Positions 1 to 9,039 of a stretch of DNA of 64,000 bases are shown piece after piece. The stretch's first letter is position 1. Every line of letters begins with the position of its first letter. This DNA is from Phycicoccus sp. Soil748 (lineage in GTDB: Bacteria > Actinomycetota > Actinomycetes > Actinomycetales > Dermatophilaceae). The stretch lies in the NCBI RefSeq assembly GCF_001428025.1, contig NZ_LMSC01000007.1, positions 503,117 through 567,116 of the forward strand. Reading direction: 5' to 3'. The notes below the pieces were generated by a model. It did not search any database, had not been told where the DNA came from, and saw nothing but the letters and a program-made list of their open reading frames with translations. A program made the position numbers and the translations under genes.

Positions 1-110
1 CCGAGGTGGCGGTCGGTGACGTGGTCGAGACCGTGCGCCGCCTCGTGACGGGCGCGACCGGCGCGAACGCGGCGACCGGCGCGGTTGCGCCGGCCGGCGT
101 CGACGGCTGA
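1..110 (+). CDS. C-terminal fragment of an unidentified CDS
   Basis: An open frame runs from the window edge (codons starting at base 3) to a TGA at 108-110. It reads as a short helical segment (GDVVETVRRLVTG) followed by a Gly/Ala-rich tail ending in AGVDG. The stop overlaps the ATG of the next gene (TGATG), which suggests the two are translationally coupled. Too little is present to name a family. That it is coding at all is inferred from the lack of stops and the coupled junction. Confidence 0.45.
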   Translation, partial: EVAVGDVVETVRRLVTGATGANAATGAVAPAGVDG

Positions 111-871
111 TGGCGGTGGAGACCCCGCCGCAGGCGGTCATCTTCGACTGGGGCGGCACCCTCACCCCGTGGCACGACGTCGACCTGCCGCGCCAGTGGC
201 GGGTGTTCGCGCGAGAGGTGCACGGCCTGCCGGTCGAGGACCCCGCCATGCCCGCCGAGGACATCGCCGAGGCCGACTCGCTCGCGATGCGCATCCACCA
301 GGCCGAGGAGAAGGCCTGGGCGCGTGGGCGCGAGACGCACGAGAGCGCCTCGATCGAGGCGATCCTCGCCGAGGCCGGCGTCGACCCCGAGCACGACCGG
401 CACCACCTGGCGCTCGCGGCATACCGCCGGTTCTGGGAGCCGCACACCCACACCGACCCGCAGGTGCGCCCGCTCTGGGAGGGGCTGCACGACCGCGGGC
501 TCAAGGTCGGGGTGCTCTCCAACACCATCTGGACCCGCGCCTACCACCGTGAGGTCTTCCAGCGCGACGGCGTCCTCGACCTGCTCGACGGCGACGTCTA
601 CTCCTCGGAGATCCACGTCGTGAAGCCGCACCGCGAGGCGTTCCTCGCGGCCTGCGCGGCAGTGGACGTGGAGCCCGAGGCCGCGGTCTACGTCGGCGAC
701 CGGCTCTTCGAGGACGTCCACGGCCCGCAGCAGGTCGGGATGCGCGCGATCTGGGTGCCCCACAGCGACATCCCGGCCAGCCAGCAGGTCGCGGTCGACG
801 TCACGCCGGACGCCCACGCCCACGAGCTGCTCGACGTCCTGCGCGTCGTCGACCGCTGGCTGGGGCGGTAG
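110..871 (+). CDS. HAD-like hydrolase
   Basis: This 253-residue protein is a haloacid dehalogenase superfamily enzyme, probably a cytosolic phosphatase acting on a small phosphorylated metabolite. Motif I is FDWGGTLT near residues 13-20, motif II is VLSNT near 134-138, the motif III lysine lies in VVKPHRE and motif IV is YVGDRLFEDV. The second motif I aspartate of classical DxDxT phosphatases is replaced by glycine (DWGGT), so the usual acid/base residue is missing. The start ATG overlaps the stop of the preceding frame, and the stop abuts the GTG of the TauE/SafE gene, which suggests one operon. The substrate cannot be told from sequence. Confidence 0.85.
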   Translation: MAVETPPQAVIFDWGGTLTPWHDVDLPRQWRVFAREVHGLPVEDPAMPAEDIAEADSLAMRIHQAEEKAWARGRETHESASIEAILAEAGVDPEHDRHHLALAAYRRFWEPHTHTDPQVRPLWEGLHDRGLKVGVLSNTIWTRAYHREVFQRDGVLDLLDGDVYSSEIHVVKPHREAFLAACAAVDVEPEAAVYVGDRLFEDVHGPQQVGMRAIWVPHSDIPASQQVAVDVTPDAHAHELLDVLRVVDRWLGR

Positions 872-1654
872 GTGCCTGACGTCGACCTGACCACGGTCCT
901 GCTCATGGCCCTCGCCGGGTTCGGCGCGGGCTGGGTCGACGCGGTGGTCGGCGGCGGCGGTCTCGTGCAGCTGCCGGCGCTGCTGCTGGGGTTCCCCGGC
1001 GCGAGCCCGGCGCAGCTGCTCGCCACCAACAAGGTCGCCTCGATCTTCGGCACCACCACGAGCTCGGTGACCTACTGGCGCCGGGTCCGTCCCGACCTGA
1101 GGACGGCGCTGCCGATGGCGGCGGTCGCGTACTTCGGCGCGGTCGGCGGCGCGCTGATCGGGCTGCACATCCCGAAGTCGGCCTTCAACCCGGTCATCCT
1201 CGTCATGCTCGTCGTCGTCGGCGCCTACACCGTGGCCCGGCCGTCGATGGGGCACGAGACTGCGTTGCGGTTCGACGGCCACCGGCACACAGTGGTGGCC
1301 ATGCTCACCGGGTTCGTCATCGGCGTCTACGACGGCGCGCTCGGCCCGGGCACGGGGTCGTTCCTGGTCTTCGCGCTCGTCGGGCTGATGGGCTACGCGT
1401 TCCTGGAGGCGAGCGCCAAGGCCAAGATCGCCAACTTCGCCACCAACCTCGGGGCGCTGACGGTCTTCGTCCCGGGCGGCCACGTGATGTGGGGGATCGG
1501 GTTGATCATGGCCGTCGCCAACATCCTCGGCGGCTACACCGGCGCCCGCACCGCCGTGGCCCGGGGCAGCCGCTTCGTCCGGGTCGTGTTCGTCGTCGTG
1601 CTCGTGGCCTTCATCGTGCGCATCGGCGGCTCGGTGCTGGGGGTGTGGTCGTGA
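872..1654 (+). CDS. TauE/SafE (TSUP, DUF81) family membrane permease
   Basis: This 260-residue, strongly hydrophobic protein has about 7-8 predicted membrane segments and the glycine-rich signature of the TSUP family (AGWVDAVVGGGGLVQLPAL near residues 20-38, repeated in the second half as YDGALGPGTGS). Family members move sulfite, sulfoacetate or other small organosulfur anions across the plasma membrane; the cargo here is unknown. It starts at GTG 872 directly after the TAG of the HAD gene, and its TGA overlaps the GTG of the downstream kinase. The three genes therefore look co-translated. Confidence 0.88.
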   Translation: MPDVDLTTVLLMALAGFGAGWVDAVVGGGGLVQLPALLLGFPGASPAQLLATNKVASIFGTTTSSVTYWRRVRPDLRTALPMAAVAYFGAVGGALIGLHIPKSAFNPVILVMLVVVGAYTVARPSMGHETALRFDGHRHTVVAMLTGFVIGVYDGALGPGTGSFLVFALVGLMGYAFLEASAKAKIANFATNLGALTVFVPGGHVMWGIGLIMAVANILGGYTGARTAVARGSRFVRVVFVVVLVAFIVRIGGSVLGVWS

Positions 1655-2331
1655 GCGGGCCCGGTACGCCGCTCGACGCGCGGCTGCTCGACCGGTGCAC
1701 GGCCCTCGCGGACGCCGCCGCCGACGGGCGCCGGCGGGTGCTGGGCATCAGCGGCGCCCCGGGTGCCGGCAAGACGACCCTCGTGCTGGCCCTGCTGGCG
1801 GCGGTGGCCGCCGACCCCCGGCTGGCGGGACGGGTCGCGCACGTGCCGATGGACGGCTACCACCTGCCGAACGCCGAGCTCGACCGCCTCGGTCGGCGGG
1901 ACCGCAAGGGCGCGCCCGACACCTTCGATGTCGCCGCGTACGCCGCCACCCTCGCGACCGCACGCAGCCTCCCGCGGGCGCGCCTGCTGGCCCCGAGCTT
2001 CGACCACGGCGTGGGGGAGCCCGAGCCCGACAGCATCGAGGTCGGCGAGGGCGCGGACCTCGTGGTCACCGAGGGCAACTACCTGCTGCTGCCGGACGGC
2101 GGCTGGCCGGACGTGCGCGCCCAGCTCGACGAGGTGTGGTTCTGCGACCTCGGTGACGAGCAGCGACGGCTGCGCCTGGTCCAGCGCCACGTCGCAGCCG
2201 GGCGCGAGCCCGACGACGCCGAGGCCTGGGTGGACCGCTCCGACGAGGCGAACGCGCGCCTGGTCGTGACGGACCGCGACGAGGCGGACCTCGTCCTCGT
2301 CGACGGCAGGATCGCGACGGCCGGGGCCTGA
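1651..2331 (+). CDS. P-loop nucleoside/nucleotide kinase family protein (uridine kinase/PanK-like)
   Basis: The GTG at 1651 overlaps the TauE/SafE stop (GTGA) and gives 226 residues. The protein has Walker A GAPGAGKTT near residues 34-42, the substrate-loop motif PMDGYHLPN, RKGAPDTFD shortly after it, and a Walker B-like VVTEGNYLLL. This pattern is typical of the YggC/FrcK-type kinases related to uridine and pantothenate kinases, often annotated as sugar or nucleoside kinases. The phosphate acceptor is unknown. The frame is open upstream to 1489, but that part lies inside the permease gene and is not family-like. Confidence 0.82.
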   Translation: MSGPGTPLDARLLDRCTALADAAADGRRRVLGISGAPGAGKTTLVLALLAAVAADPRLAGRVAHVPMDGYHLPNAELDRLGRRDRKGAPDTFDVAAYAATLATARSLPRARLLAPSFDHGVGEPEPDSIEVGEGADLVVTEGNYLLLPDGGWPDVRAQLDEVWFCDLGDEQRRLRLVQRHVAAGREPDDAEAWVDRSDEANARLVVTDRDEADLVLVDGRIATAGA

Positions 2332-2399
2332 TCCACCGGGATCTTCCGACACAGATCTGGACCATGGGGTGTCCACAGCAAACTCCTAGGAACGGGCTG

Positions 2400-2405
2400 C
2401 AGAGT
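2400..2405 (+). promoter_or_regulatory. -10 hexamer of the ferric-reductase-like gene
   Basis: CAGAGT ends 7 nt before the GTG at 2413, the spacing expected for a leaderless transcript. No clear -35 was found. The same hexamer precedes the gene at 5280. Confidence 0.4.
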
Positions 2406-2412
2406 TCTCGAC

Positions 2413-3855
2413 GTGACCACGATCGACCTGCCCCCGACGGCGCCGCGAGCGGCTGCCCACACCGCCCCGTCCGGGCGGGCCCCCCAGCCGACGCGCCGCG
2501 TCCACACCGTCCCCCGCTGGTGGCGCGACGCGTCGGTGAGCGCCTTCTGGGTCGTCCTCATCTGGGTCACCGCGCTCTGGGTCGCGCGCGGTGGGGTGCA
2601 GGACCTGGCCTCGGTGGCCGGGGCGCTGACCAGCACCGGGCGCCTGACGGGCCTGGTGGCCTCGGCGCTGCTGCTCGTGCAGGTGTTCCTCATGGCGCGG
2701 GTGCCGTGGTTCGAGCAGGCCTGGGGCCAGGACGAGCTGGCACGCACCCACCGCCTGGTGGGGTTCACGTCCTTCAACCTGCTGTGGGCCCACATCGTGC
2801 TCATCACGCTCGGCTACGCCGCCGGCACGCCCACCGGCATCTGGGGCACGCTGGTCGACCTCGTCCTGCACTACCCGGGCATGCTGCTCGCGACCGCCGG
2901 CACCGTGGCCCTGTGCCTCGTCGTCGTGACCTCGGTCCGCAGGGCACGCCGCCGGCTGCGCTACGAGTCCTGGCACCTGATCCACCTCTACGGCTACCTC
3001 GGCGCGGGGCTGGCCCTCCCGCACCAGCTGTGGACCGGCCAGGAGTTCCTCGCCTCGACCGCCTCGACCGTCTTCTGGTGGACCCTGTACGCCGTGTGCG
3101 CGGCCGCCGTGCTCGGCTACCGCGTCGCCGTGCCGCTGTGGCGCTCGCTGCGAGCCCCGCTGCGCGTCACCGACGTCGTGGCCGAGGGCCCGGGGGTCAC
3201 CTCGGTGGTCGTCGCCGGCCGCGGCGTCGAGAAGCTCGACGTCGCCGCCGGCCAGTTCCTGCAGTGGCGCTTCCTCGACGGACCCGGCTGGAGCCGGGCG
3301 CACCCGTACTCCGTGTCCGCCGCCCCCGACGGGCGCACCCTGCGCATCACGGCCGCGCACGTCGGCGACGGCACCGAGCAGCTCGCCTCCCTCACGCCCG
3401 GCACCCGAGTCCTCGTCGAGGGTCCCTACGGCCGGATGCACGCCGGGGTGCGCAGCCGCCGCAAGGTGCTGCTCATGGGCGCCGGCATCGGCATCACCCC
3501 GATGCGCGCGCTGCTCGAGGAGCTCGACCAGGACCCCGGCGACGTCGTCGTCGTCCACCGCGCCCACAGCCGCGACCAGCTCGTCTTCGCCGCCGAGATC
3601 TTCGAGCTCGCCCGACGGAAGGGCGCCCGCTACGTCACGGTGGAGGGGTCCCGTGTCCCGGGGCGCGACACGTGGCTGCCCGCCACGGCGGCCCACCTCA
3701 GCGACGCGGCCGCCCTCACCCAGCTCGTCCCCGACGTCGCCGAGCGCGACGTGTTCCTCTGCGGCGCACCGAAGTGGATGGACGCGGCCCGCCAGGCCGC
3801 CCTCGACAGCGGTGTCCCCTCCAACCACATCCACCTCGAGCGGTTCGAGTACTAG
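2413..3855 (+). CDS. Ferric reductase-like transmembrane flavoprotein (FAD/NAD(P)H-binding)
   Basis: This 480-residue protein has an N-terminal membrane heme domain with histidines in helices around residues 117-130 (THRLVGF, WAHIVLI) and 177-200 (WHLIHLY, LPHQLW). A ferredoxin-reductase-type module follows, with an FAD-binding HPYSVSAAP near 297-305, the nucleotide-binding GAGIGITPMRALLE near 356-369, and a C-terminal FLCGAPKWM. It should pass electrons from cytosolic NAD(P)H across the membrane via FAD and b-type heme. The gene is followed closely by an FMN-binding exported protein and ApbE, so its electron acceptor is probably the covalently flavinylated partner. The GTG start is leaderless-like. 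Confidence 0.9.
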   Translation: MTTIDLPPTAPRAAAHTAPSGRAPQPTRRVHTVPRWWRDASVSAFWVVLIWVTALWVARGGVQDLASVAGALTSTGRLTGLVASALLLVQVFLMARVPWFEQAWGQDELARTHRLVGFTSFNLLWAHIVLITLGYAAGTPTGIWGTLVDLVLHYPGMLLATAGTVALCLVVVTSVRRARRRLRYESWHLIHLYGYLGAGLALPHQLWTGQEFLASTASTVFWWTLYAVCAAAVLGYRVAVPLWRSLRAPLRVTDVVAEGPGVTSVVVAGRGVEKLDVAAGQFLQWRFLDGPGWSRAHPYSVSAAPDGRTLRITAAHVGDGTEQLASLTPGTRVLVEGPYGRMHAGVRSRRKVLLMGAGIGITPMRALLEELDQDPGDVVVVHRAHSRDQLVFAAEIFELARRKGARYVTVEGSRVPGRDTWLPATAAHLSDAAALTQLVPDVAERDVFLCGAPKWMDAARQAALDSGVPSNHIHLERFEY

Positions 3856-3864
3856 GAGCCCACC

Positions 3865-4440
3865 ATGCGACGAATCACCCTGTGGGCGCTGTCCACCCTG
3901 ACCACCCTGGTGCTGCTGTTCAGCTACCACACGTCCACCTCCAGCCGCAGCGCCGCCGCGACGGCCCCCCCCGTCCTCGCCCAGGCCGCAGCGCCCAGCG
4001 CATCCTCCACGCCGGAGGCGACCACGCCGTCCGGCAGCCCCACGACGTCGGGGTCGTCCGGGTCCTCCGGCTCAGGGTCGACCGGCTCCGGCTCAGGCTC
4101 AGGCAGCTCCTCCTCGACGCCGAGCTCCTCGTCCTCCTCCTCGTCCTCCTCGTCGGCATCGGCTGCCAAGACGTACGACGGCAACGCGGTGAGCACCCGG
4201 TTCGGCAACGTGCAGGTGCAGATCACGGTCGCTGGCGGCAAGATCACCGCGGCCCAGGTCCTGCAGGTCCCGTGGAACGACCACCGCGACCAGGAGATCA
4301 ACTCCTACGCGGTGCCCGTCCTCAACAGCGAGGTCGTGCAGGCCCAGAGCGCCACCATCGACATGGTCTCGGGGGCCACGTACACCTCCGACGGTTACAT
4401 CCAGTCGCTGCAGTCCGCGATCGACCAGGCCCACCTGTGA
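3865..4440 (+). CDS. Exported FMN-binding domain protein
   Basis: This 191-residue protein begins MRRITLWAL with a hydrophobic N-terminal segment (residues 6-22) that is a signal peptide or anchor. A long Ser/Gly/Pro low-complexity linker occupies roughly residues 50-107, including an uninterrupted serine run. The FMN_bind domain (about 108-191) ends with DMVSGATYTS, in which Thr174 is the predicted site of covalent FMN attachment. It should act outside the membrane as an electron carrier for the upstream reductase. TAGGAG at 3854-3859 serves as ribosome binding site. The downstream apbE supplies the matching flavin transferase. Confidence 0.9.
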   Translation: MRRITLWALSTLTTLVLLFSYHTSTSSRSAAATAPPVLAQAAAPSASSTPEATTPSGSPTTSGSSGSSGSGSTGSGSGSGSSSSTPSSSSSSSSSSSASAAKTYDGNAVSTRFGNVQVQITVAGGKITAAQVLQVPWNDHRDQEINSYAVPVLNSEVVQAQSATIDMVSGATYTSDGYIQSLQSAIDQAHL

Positions 4441-4445
4441 GTGCC

Positions 4446-5228
4446 GTGACCGCGCCGCGTCCCGCCACCGCCTCGTCCCACGAGGGGTCGTCGGCGCCCG
4501 CGACCCCGCGCCGCGCCTTCGTCGAGCAGGTCATGGGCCTGCCGGTCTCGGTCCACGTCCGCGGCGAGCTGCCGGCCGTGCAGGCAACCGAGGTCGAGGA
4601 GGCGGTCGGGCAGGTGTGGTCGTTCCTGCACAAGGTCGACGAACTCTTCAGCACCTGGCGTCCCGACAGCGAGCTCATGCGGCTGCGCAGGGGCGAGCTC
4701 GACGGCGCGGACGCCCACCCGTGGCACGAGGAGGTCGCGCAGCTGTGCGCGCAGGCGCAGCAGCGCACCGGCGGCCTGTTCACCGCGGCCTACCCCGGCT
4801 CGGGTGGCTACGACCCCACCGGCCTGGTCAAGGGCTGGGCCGTCGAGAAGGCCGCCGCCCACCTGGCCAACGTCCCCGGAATCTCCTGGTGCGTCAACGC
4901 CGGTGGCGACATCGTGGCCGGCGCGGGACGAGGCGCACGCCCGACCTCGTGGCGCGTCGGCATCGAGGACCCACGCAGTCCCGGCACCGTGGCCGCGTCG
5001 CTCGACCTCGCCATCGGCGGCCTGGCCACCTCGGGGACCGCCGCCCGTGGCCTGCACATCGGCGACCCCCGCACCGGGGGCGCGGTCGACCGTGCCGGGT
5101 CCGTCACGGTGTGGGGGCCGGGCCTGCTGTGGGCCGACGTGTGGGCGACGGCGCTGTTCGTCGACCCCGTCGCCGGGCGCGAGGCGCTCGCCGCCCACGA
5201 CCCCGCCTACCGCTCGTTCGTCCTCTGA
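4446..5228 (+). CDS. apbE: FAD:protein FMN transferase
   Basis: ApbE moves FMN from FAD onto a Thr of FMN-binding proteins, a Mg-dependent reaction outside the cytosol. The frame is open far upstream, but that part is the shadow of the reductase gene. The GTG at 4446, 5 bp after the FMN-binding gene, gives 260 residues. Family motifs are visible: YDPTGLVKGWAVE (near residues 120-132), NAGGDIV and LATSGTAARG. No signal peptide is obvious at the chosen start, which is odd for this family; the MGLPVSVHV segment is the normal core N-terminus. It completes the three-gene flavinylation module. Confidence 0.92.
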   Translation: MTAPRPATASSHEGSSAPATPRRAFVEQVMGLPVSVHVRGELPAVQATEVEEAVGQVWSFLHKVDELFSTWRPDSELMRLRRGELDGADAHPWHEEVAQLCAQAQQRTGGLFTAAYPGSGGYDPTGLVKGWAVEKAAAHLANVPGISWCVNAGGDIVAGAGRGARPTSWRVGIEDPRSPGTVAASLDLAIGGLATSGTAARGLHIGDPRTGGAVDRAGSVTVWGPGLLWADVWATALFVDPVAGREALAAHDPAYRSFVL

Positions 5229-5266
5229 GCCGCACCCGCTCCCGCCCCCGCGGCCGACACCTCTGG

Positions 5267-5272
5267 CAGAGT
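5267..5272 (+). promoter_or_regulatory. -10 hexamer of the GGCT-like gene
   Basis: CAGAGT sits 7 nt before GTG 5280 and is identical to the hexamer before the gene at 2413. It favours 5280 over 5271 as the start. Confidence 0.35.
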
Positions 5273-5279
5273 GGGAGGC

Positions 5280-5897
5280 GTGCAGGTCTGGTACGCGAGC
5301 TACGGCAGCAACCTCGCTCGCGACCGTTTCCTCTGCTACCTCGAGGGTGGCCGCCCTGCGGGGGCGACGCGGACGTACCCCGGCGCTCGCAACACCAGCC
5401 CCCCGACGGCCGACCGGGCGATGACGCTGCCGGGCGAGATGTTCTTCGCCTGGGAGTCGCCGACGTGGGGCGGCGGCATCGCCTTCTACGACTCCGGCGC
5501 TACGGGCGCCACACTGGCGCGGGCCTACCTCGTGACCGAGCAGCAGTTCGCGGACGTCGCCGCGCAGGAGATGCACCGTCCGCCCGGCGAGGACCTCGAC
5601 CTCAGCACCGTGCTGAGCAGCTCGCGCCACGACCTGGGACCGGGGCGGTACGAGTCGCTGCACCTCGTGGGTGAGCTGGACGGCCAGCCGGTGCTCACCT
5701 TCACCGCGCCGGATCCAGAAGTGCTGCAACGCAACTCGCCTGCGCAGCCCTACCTCGAGGTGGTCGCCCGCGGCCTGCACGAGACGCACGAGCTCGGTGC
5801 CGAGGAGATCGCCGCCTACCTCGCAGACCGTCCCGGAGCGGGACCCGGGTGGGACGTCGAGGCACTCCGGCCGGTGGTCACCGCAGCGCTGCCCTGA
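5280..5897 (+). CDS. Gamma-glutamylcyclotransferase-like protein of unknown role
   Basis: This protein of about 205 residues starts [12 protein letters not shown]. The YGSNL motif is the glycine-loop signature of the GGCT-like (BtrG/AIG2) fold. Homologues in actinobacteria are often called histone deacetylase in databases, with no support from sequence. An in-frame GTG at 5271 is possible, but 5280 is placed correctly behind a -10 hexamer. It is convergent with, and overlaps by 20 bp, the YyaL-like gene on the other strand. Substrate and function are unknown. Confidence 0.75.
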   Translation: MQVWYASYGSNLARDRFLCYLEGGRPAGATRTYPGARNTSPPTADRAMTLPGEMFFAWESPTWGGGIAFYDSGATGATLARAYLVTEQQFADVAAQEMHRPPGEDLDLSTVLSSSRHDLGPGRYESLHLVGELDGQPVLTFTAPDPEVLQRNSPAQPYLEVVARGLHETHELGAEEIAAYLADRPGAGPGWDVEALRPVVTAALP

Positions 5898-7851
5898 GGG
5901 CTGAAACGTCGGTCACGGGGGCGTCGCAGACGAACCCGCGGCACACGTAGGCCGCAGCACGGCCGCCGACAAGGGGTCGCTGCTCGAGCAGGGGGATGCC
6001 GGCGGTGTCGGGGTCGCCGTGGACGTGCACGAGACCGGGGGAGGGTGAGCGGCGCACCACCTCGAGCAGCGCGTCGGCCTCGGGCCCGGCGCCCACCACG
6101 GCCACCTGCAGCGGCCCTGCGACAGCGGCCTCGGCCACGGCGAGGGCCCACCCGCCGAAACGCGGGTCCCGGGTGGCAACCGCACCCGAGGCGGACAGGG
6201 CAGCCTCGGCGCGCTCCCGCATCGCGGTGTCGCCCGTCAGAGCCGCACACGTGAGCAGTGCGCCGGCCAGGGCGCTCTGGCCGGACGGCTCGGCGTTGTC
6301 GGCGGCACTGCGGGGGCGGGTGAACAGCTCCTCCGCGTCGTCGCTCGTGTCGTGGAAACCCCCGTCCGGTGCGGCGAACCGCGCCACCGCGGTGGCGAGC
6401 AGCTCGCGCGCCACCTCCAGCCACCGGACCTCACCCGTCGCCTGGTGAAGTGCGAGCAGCCCCTCCGCGAGGTTGCCGTAGTCGTCGGCGACACCGGCTG
6501 CCGACCCGACGGCTCCGTCGCGCGACGCCCTGCGCAGGCGTCCGTCGACCAGGTGCGTGGACACGACGAAGGCCGCGCATGCCTGGGCCGCGGCAACCAG
6601 CGTCGGCTCGTGGAGGACGGTGCCGGCCTCCGCCAGCGCGGCGACGGCCAGGCCGTTCCACGACGTCACCACCTTGTCGTCGCGCCCCGGCTGCGGCCGG
6701 CTCTGCCGCGCTGCCAGCAACGCCGACCGGGTGGCCGCCCACCAGCCGGTGTCGTCGGGGTCCTCGAGGAGCTGCAGGGTGGACAGGCCGTGCTCGAACG
6801 TGCCTGCCGGCGTCACGGACAGCAGCGTCGCGGCCCGCCCCCCGTCGTCCTCGCCCAGCACCTCCACGAGCTGTGCCGGTGACCAGGCATACGTGAGCCC
6901 CTCGACGCCGTCGGTGTCGGCGTCGAGGGCAGAGGCGAAACCGCCCTCGGCGGTGCGCAGTTCACGCAGCAGGAACTCCGCCGTCTCCACCGCCACCCGC
7001 CGGGCGAGCGCGTCGCCGGTGGTGCGCCACAGGTGGGTGTACACGCGCAGGAGCTGGGCGTTGTCGTAGAGCATCTTCTCGAAGTGGGGCACCACCCACC
7101 GGGCGTCGACCGAGTAGCGCGCGAACCCGCCGGCGAGCTGGTCGTACATCCCGCCACGGGCCATCGCCGAGCAGGTGGCCGCGGCCATCGAGAGCGCGTC
7201 CCCGGACCCGGTGCGCGCGTGGTGGCGCAGCAGGAACTCCAGCACCATCGACGGCGGGAACTTCGGTGCGCCGCCGAAACCTGCTGCGGCGTGGTCGAAC
7301 TGGCCGCGCAGCCGCGTGACCGCGGTCTCGAGCACCTCGGCGTCGAGCGCGTGCCCGGTGACCGGGGCGGACAGCTCGCGGAGCCGCTCGGCGATGTGGG
7401 CGCCGCTACCCAGCACCTGCTCGCGCTGGTCGGCCCAGGCGCTCGTCACCCCCTCCAGGAGCTGCAGGAACTGCGGTCGGGGGAAGTAGGTGCCGGCGAA
7501 GAACGGGTCGCCGTCAGGCGTGAGGAAGCACGTCATCGGCCACCCGCCGTGGCCGGTCAGCGCGGTGGTGGCGGCCATGTAGACGGCGTCGATGTCGGGC
7601 CGCTCCTCGCGGTCGACCTTGACGGCGACGAAGTCGGCGTTGACCGCCCTGGCCACGTCCTCGTCCTCGAACGACTCGTGGGCCATGACGTGGCACCAGT
7701 GGCACGCGGCATACCCGACGCTCAGCAGGACCGGCACGTCGCGGCGACGCGCCTCGGCGAAGGCCTCCGGCCCCCACTCCTGCCAGTCGACGGGGTTGTC
7801 CTGGTGCTGCAGCAGGTACGGCGAGGTCGACCGTGCGAGGCGGTTGGGCAT
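5878..7851 (-). CDS. Thioredoxin-domain protein of the YyaL/DUF255 family
   Basis: This 657-residue protein has an N-terminal DUF255 thioredoxin-like domain (residues 1-160) with an ACHWCHVM redox-type CxxC motif (Cys50, Cys53). An (alpha/alpha)6 toroid follows that resembles N-acylglucosamine epimerases and glycosidases (about 200-560). Other conserved segments are [14 protein letters not shown] at the N-terminus, DREERPDID and GGWPMTCFL. Despite this strong conservation, the reaction of the family is not established. The start ATG at 7851 is preceded by TACGGT 5 nt upstream. The C-terminus overlaps the convergent gene. Confidence 0.93.
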   Translation of the reverse strand: MPNRLARSTSPYLLQHQDNPVDWQEWGPEAFAEARRRDVPVLLSVGYAACHWCHVMAHESFEDEDVARAVNADFVAVKVDREERPDIDAVYMAATTALTGHGGWPMTCFLTPDGDPFFAGTYFPRPQFLQLLEGVTSAWADQREQVLGSGAHIAERLRELSAPVTGHALDAEVLETAVTRLRGQFDHAAAGFGGAPKFPPSMVLEFLLRHHARTGSGDALSMAAATCSAMARGGMYDQLAGGFARYSVDARWVVPHFEKMLYDNAQLLRVYTHLWRTTGDALARRVAVETAEFLLRELRTAEGGFASALDADTDGVEGLTYAWSPAQLVEVLGEDDGGRAATLLSVTPAGTFEHGLSTLQLLEDPDDTGWWAATRSALLAARQSRPQPGRDDKVVTSWNGLAVAALAEAGTVLHEPTLVAAAQACAAFVVSTHLVDGRLRRASRDGAVGSAAGVADDYGNLAEGLLALHQATGEVRWLEVARELLATAVARFAAPDGGFHDTSDDAEELFTRPRSAADNAEPSGQSALAGALLTCAALTGDTAMRERAEAALSASGAVATRDPRFGGWALAVAEAAVAGPLQVAVVGAGPEADALLEVVRRSPSPGLVHVHGDPDTAGIPLLEQRPLVGGRAAAYVCRGFVCDAPVTDVSALRAALR

Positions 7852-7950
7852 ACCCCACCGTAGGCGCCGCGCCCGCCGCCCACGGAGAAGGGCTCGGTGC
7901 CGGGCCGTATGGGCCGGCGGGCGGGGACGGGAGGAGACGTACCGTGCCGG

Positions 7951-8316
7951 CTAGGGGGCGAGGGCGACCGTGAGCAGGATGACGGTGTCCTCGAGGGCCT
8001 CCACCCCGTGCCGGGCGGACGGTATGGCGACGAGCCGGCCGGCCGGCACGACCCACTCGGGGCCGTCCACTGCATACAGGCGCGCGGTGCCCTGCAGGAC
8101 GTGGAGCGTGGCTGCCGGCGGCGACTCGTGCTCGGACAGCGTCGCGCCGCTCCGCAGCGCCATCAGCACCGCTCGTTGGCGCTCCCCGCCCAGCAGCAGG
8201 CGGGATACGTGCCCGTTGCCGCCCTCACGCGCCTGCGCCAGCAGCGACGCGCCCTCCTCCGCGAGGTCCACCGCTGTGTCGTCGGCGGGGTGTCCGCCCG
8301 TGGTCTCGGTGCCCAT
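7951..8316 (-). CDS. Small cupin-domain protein
   Basis: Starting at ATG 8316, which follows a GAGGAGAG ribosome binding site, the protein has 121 residues. The frame continues upstream to 8349, but that extension has no binding site. The C-terminal half is a single cupin barrel: LSEHESPPAATLHVLQGTARLY followed by VPAGRLVAIPSARHGVEALEDT. Only some of the metal-binding His/Glu positions are kept, so it may be a non-metal cupin. Small proteins of this type often sense or stabilise small ligands. No operon partner is evident. Confidence 0.75.
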   Translation of the reverse strand: MGTETTGGHPADDTAVDLAEEGASLLAQAREGGNGHVSRLLLGGERQRAVLMALRSGATLSEHESPPAATLHVLQGTARLYAVDGPEWVVPAGRLVAIPSARHGVEALEDTVILLTVALAP

Positions 8317-8442
8317 GGCTCTCTCCTCGTCCTCGTCCTGACCCTGCATCCTCGTCGCGACCGGTCGTCGCCACCACCCCAGGTGGACGCCAGTCCTCGG
8401 GACGCTTGTCGCCGGGAGTGGTCGGAGGAGGCGCCGGCGACG

Positions 8443-9039
8443 TCAGCGCTGGGGCCGTGTGAGGGCGAGGAACTCGGCCCGCGTGCGCGGGTCGTCCCGC
8501 AGCACCCCGAGCAGGCTCGACGTCACGGTCGTCGTCCCCGGTGCCTGGACACCTCGCAGCGTCATGCAGAGGTGCTCGGCCTCGACGACGACCCCCACCC
8601 CCGCAGCCCCCAGCCGGTCGCGCAGCCACGTGGACACCTGGGTGGTCAGGCGCTCCTGCACCTGCGGACGCCTCGAGAAGTGCTCCACGACCCGTGCGAG
8701 CTTGGACAGGCCGACGATGCGGTCACCGGGGAGGTAGCCGACGTGCGCGGTGCCGACGAACGGCAGCATGTGGTGCTCGCACAGCGACCGGACGGGGACC
8801 CCGCGGGCGACGATCAGCTCGTCGTAGCCGCCGTCGTTGGGGAACGTCGTCATCTCGAACGGCCGCGGGGTGAGGAGCTCCGCCAGGGCAGCGGCCATGC
8901 GGGCCGGTGTCCGCGCCAACGACTCGGACGCGAGGTCCACGCCGAGCGAGTCGAGCAGGGCCCGGGCTCCAGCGGCGGCGCGTGCCAGGTCCGGGTCGGC
9001 CACGCGGGACGGCCCGGACCAGGCCGTGCGAGCGCTCAC
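8443..9039 (-). CDS. folE: GTP cyclohydrolase I
   Basis: This 198-residue protein carries the Zn- and substrate-binding signature SLCEHHMLPFVGTAHVGYLP (near residues 85-104), then GLSKLARVVEHFSRRPQVQE and a C-terminal CMTLRG. The enzyme converts GTP to 7,8-dihydroneopterin triphosphate, the first step of tetrahydrofolate and pterin synthesis. Its GTG start overlaps the stop of the DoxX gene (GTGA), so it is co-translated with a membrane protein. It is not next to folP, folB or folK. It may therefore be a second, specialised copy rather than the housekeeping folE, but the rest of the genome is not visible. Confidence 0.93.
   Translation of the reverse strand: MSARTAWSGPSRVADPDLARAAAGARALLDSLGVDLASESLARTPARMAAALAELLTPRPFEMTTFPNDGGYDELIVARGVPVRSLCEHHMLPFVGTAHVGYLPGDRIVGLSKLARVVEHFSRRPQVQERLTTQVSTWLRDRLGAAGVGVVVEAEHLCMTLRGVQAPGTTTVTSSLLGVLRDDPRTRAEFLALTRPQR

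Noticed and set aside
2364-5228. 954-residue plus-strand frame ending in ApbE
   Set aside because: The first two thirds are the out-of-frame reading of the reductase and FMN-binding genes; only the part from 4446 is a real protein.
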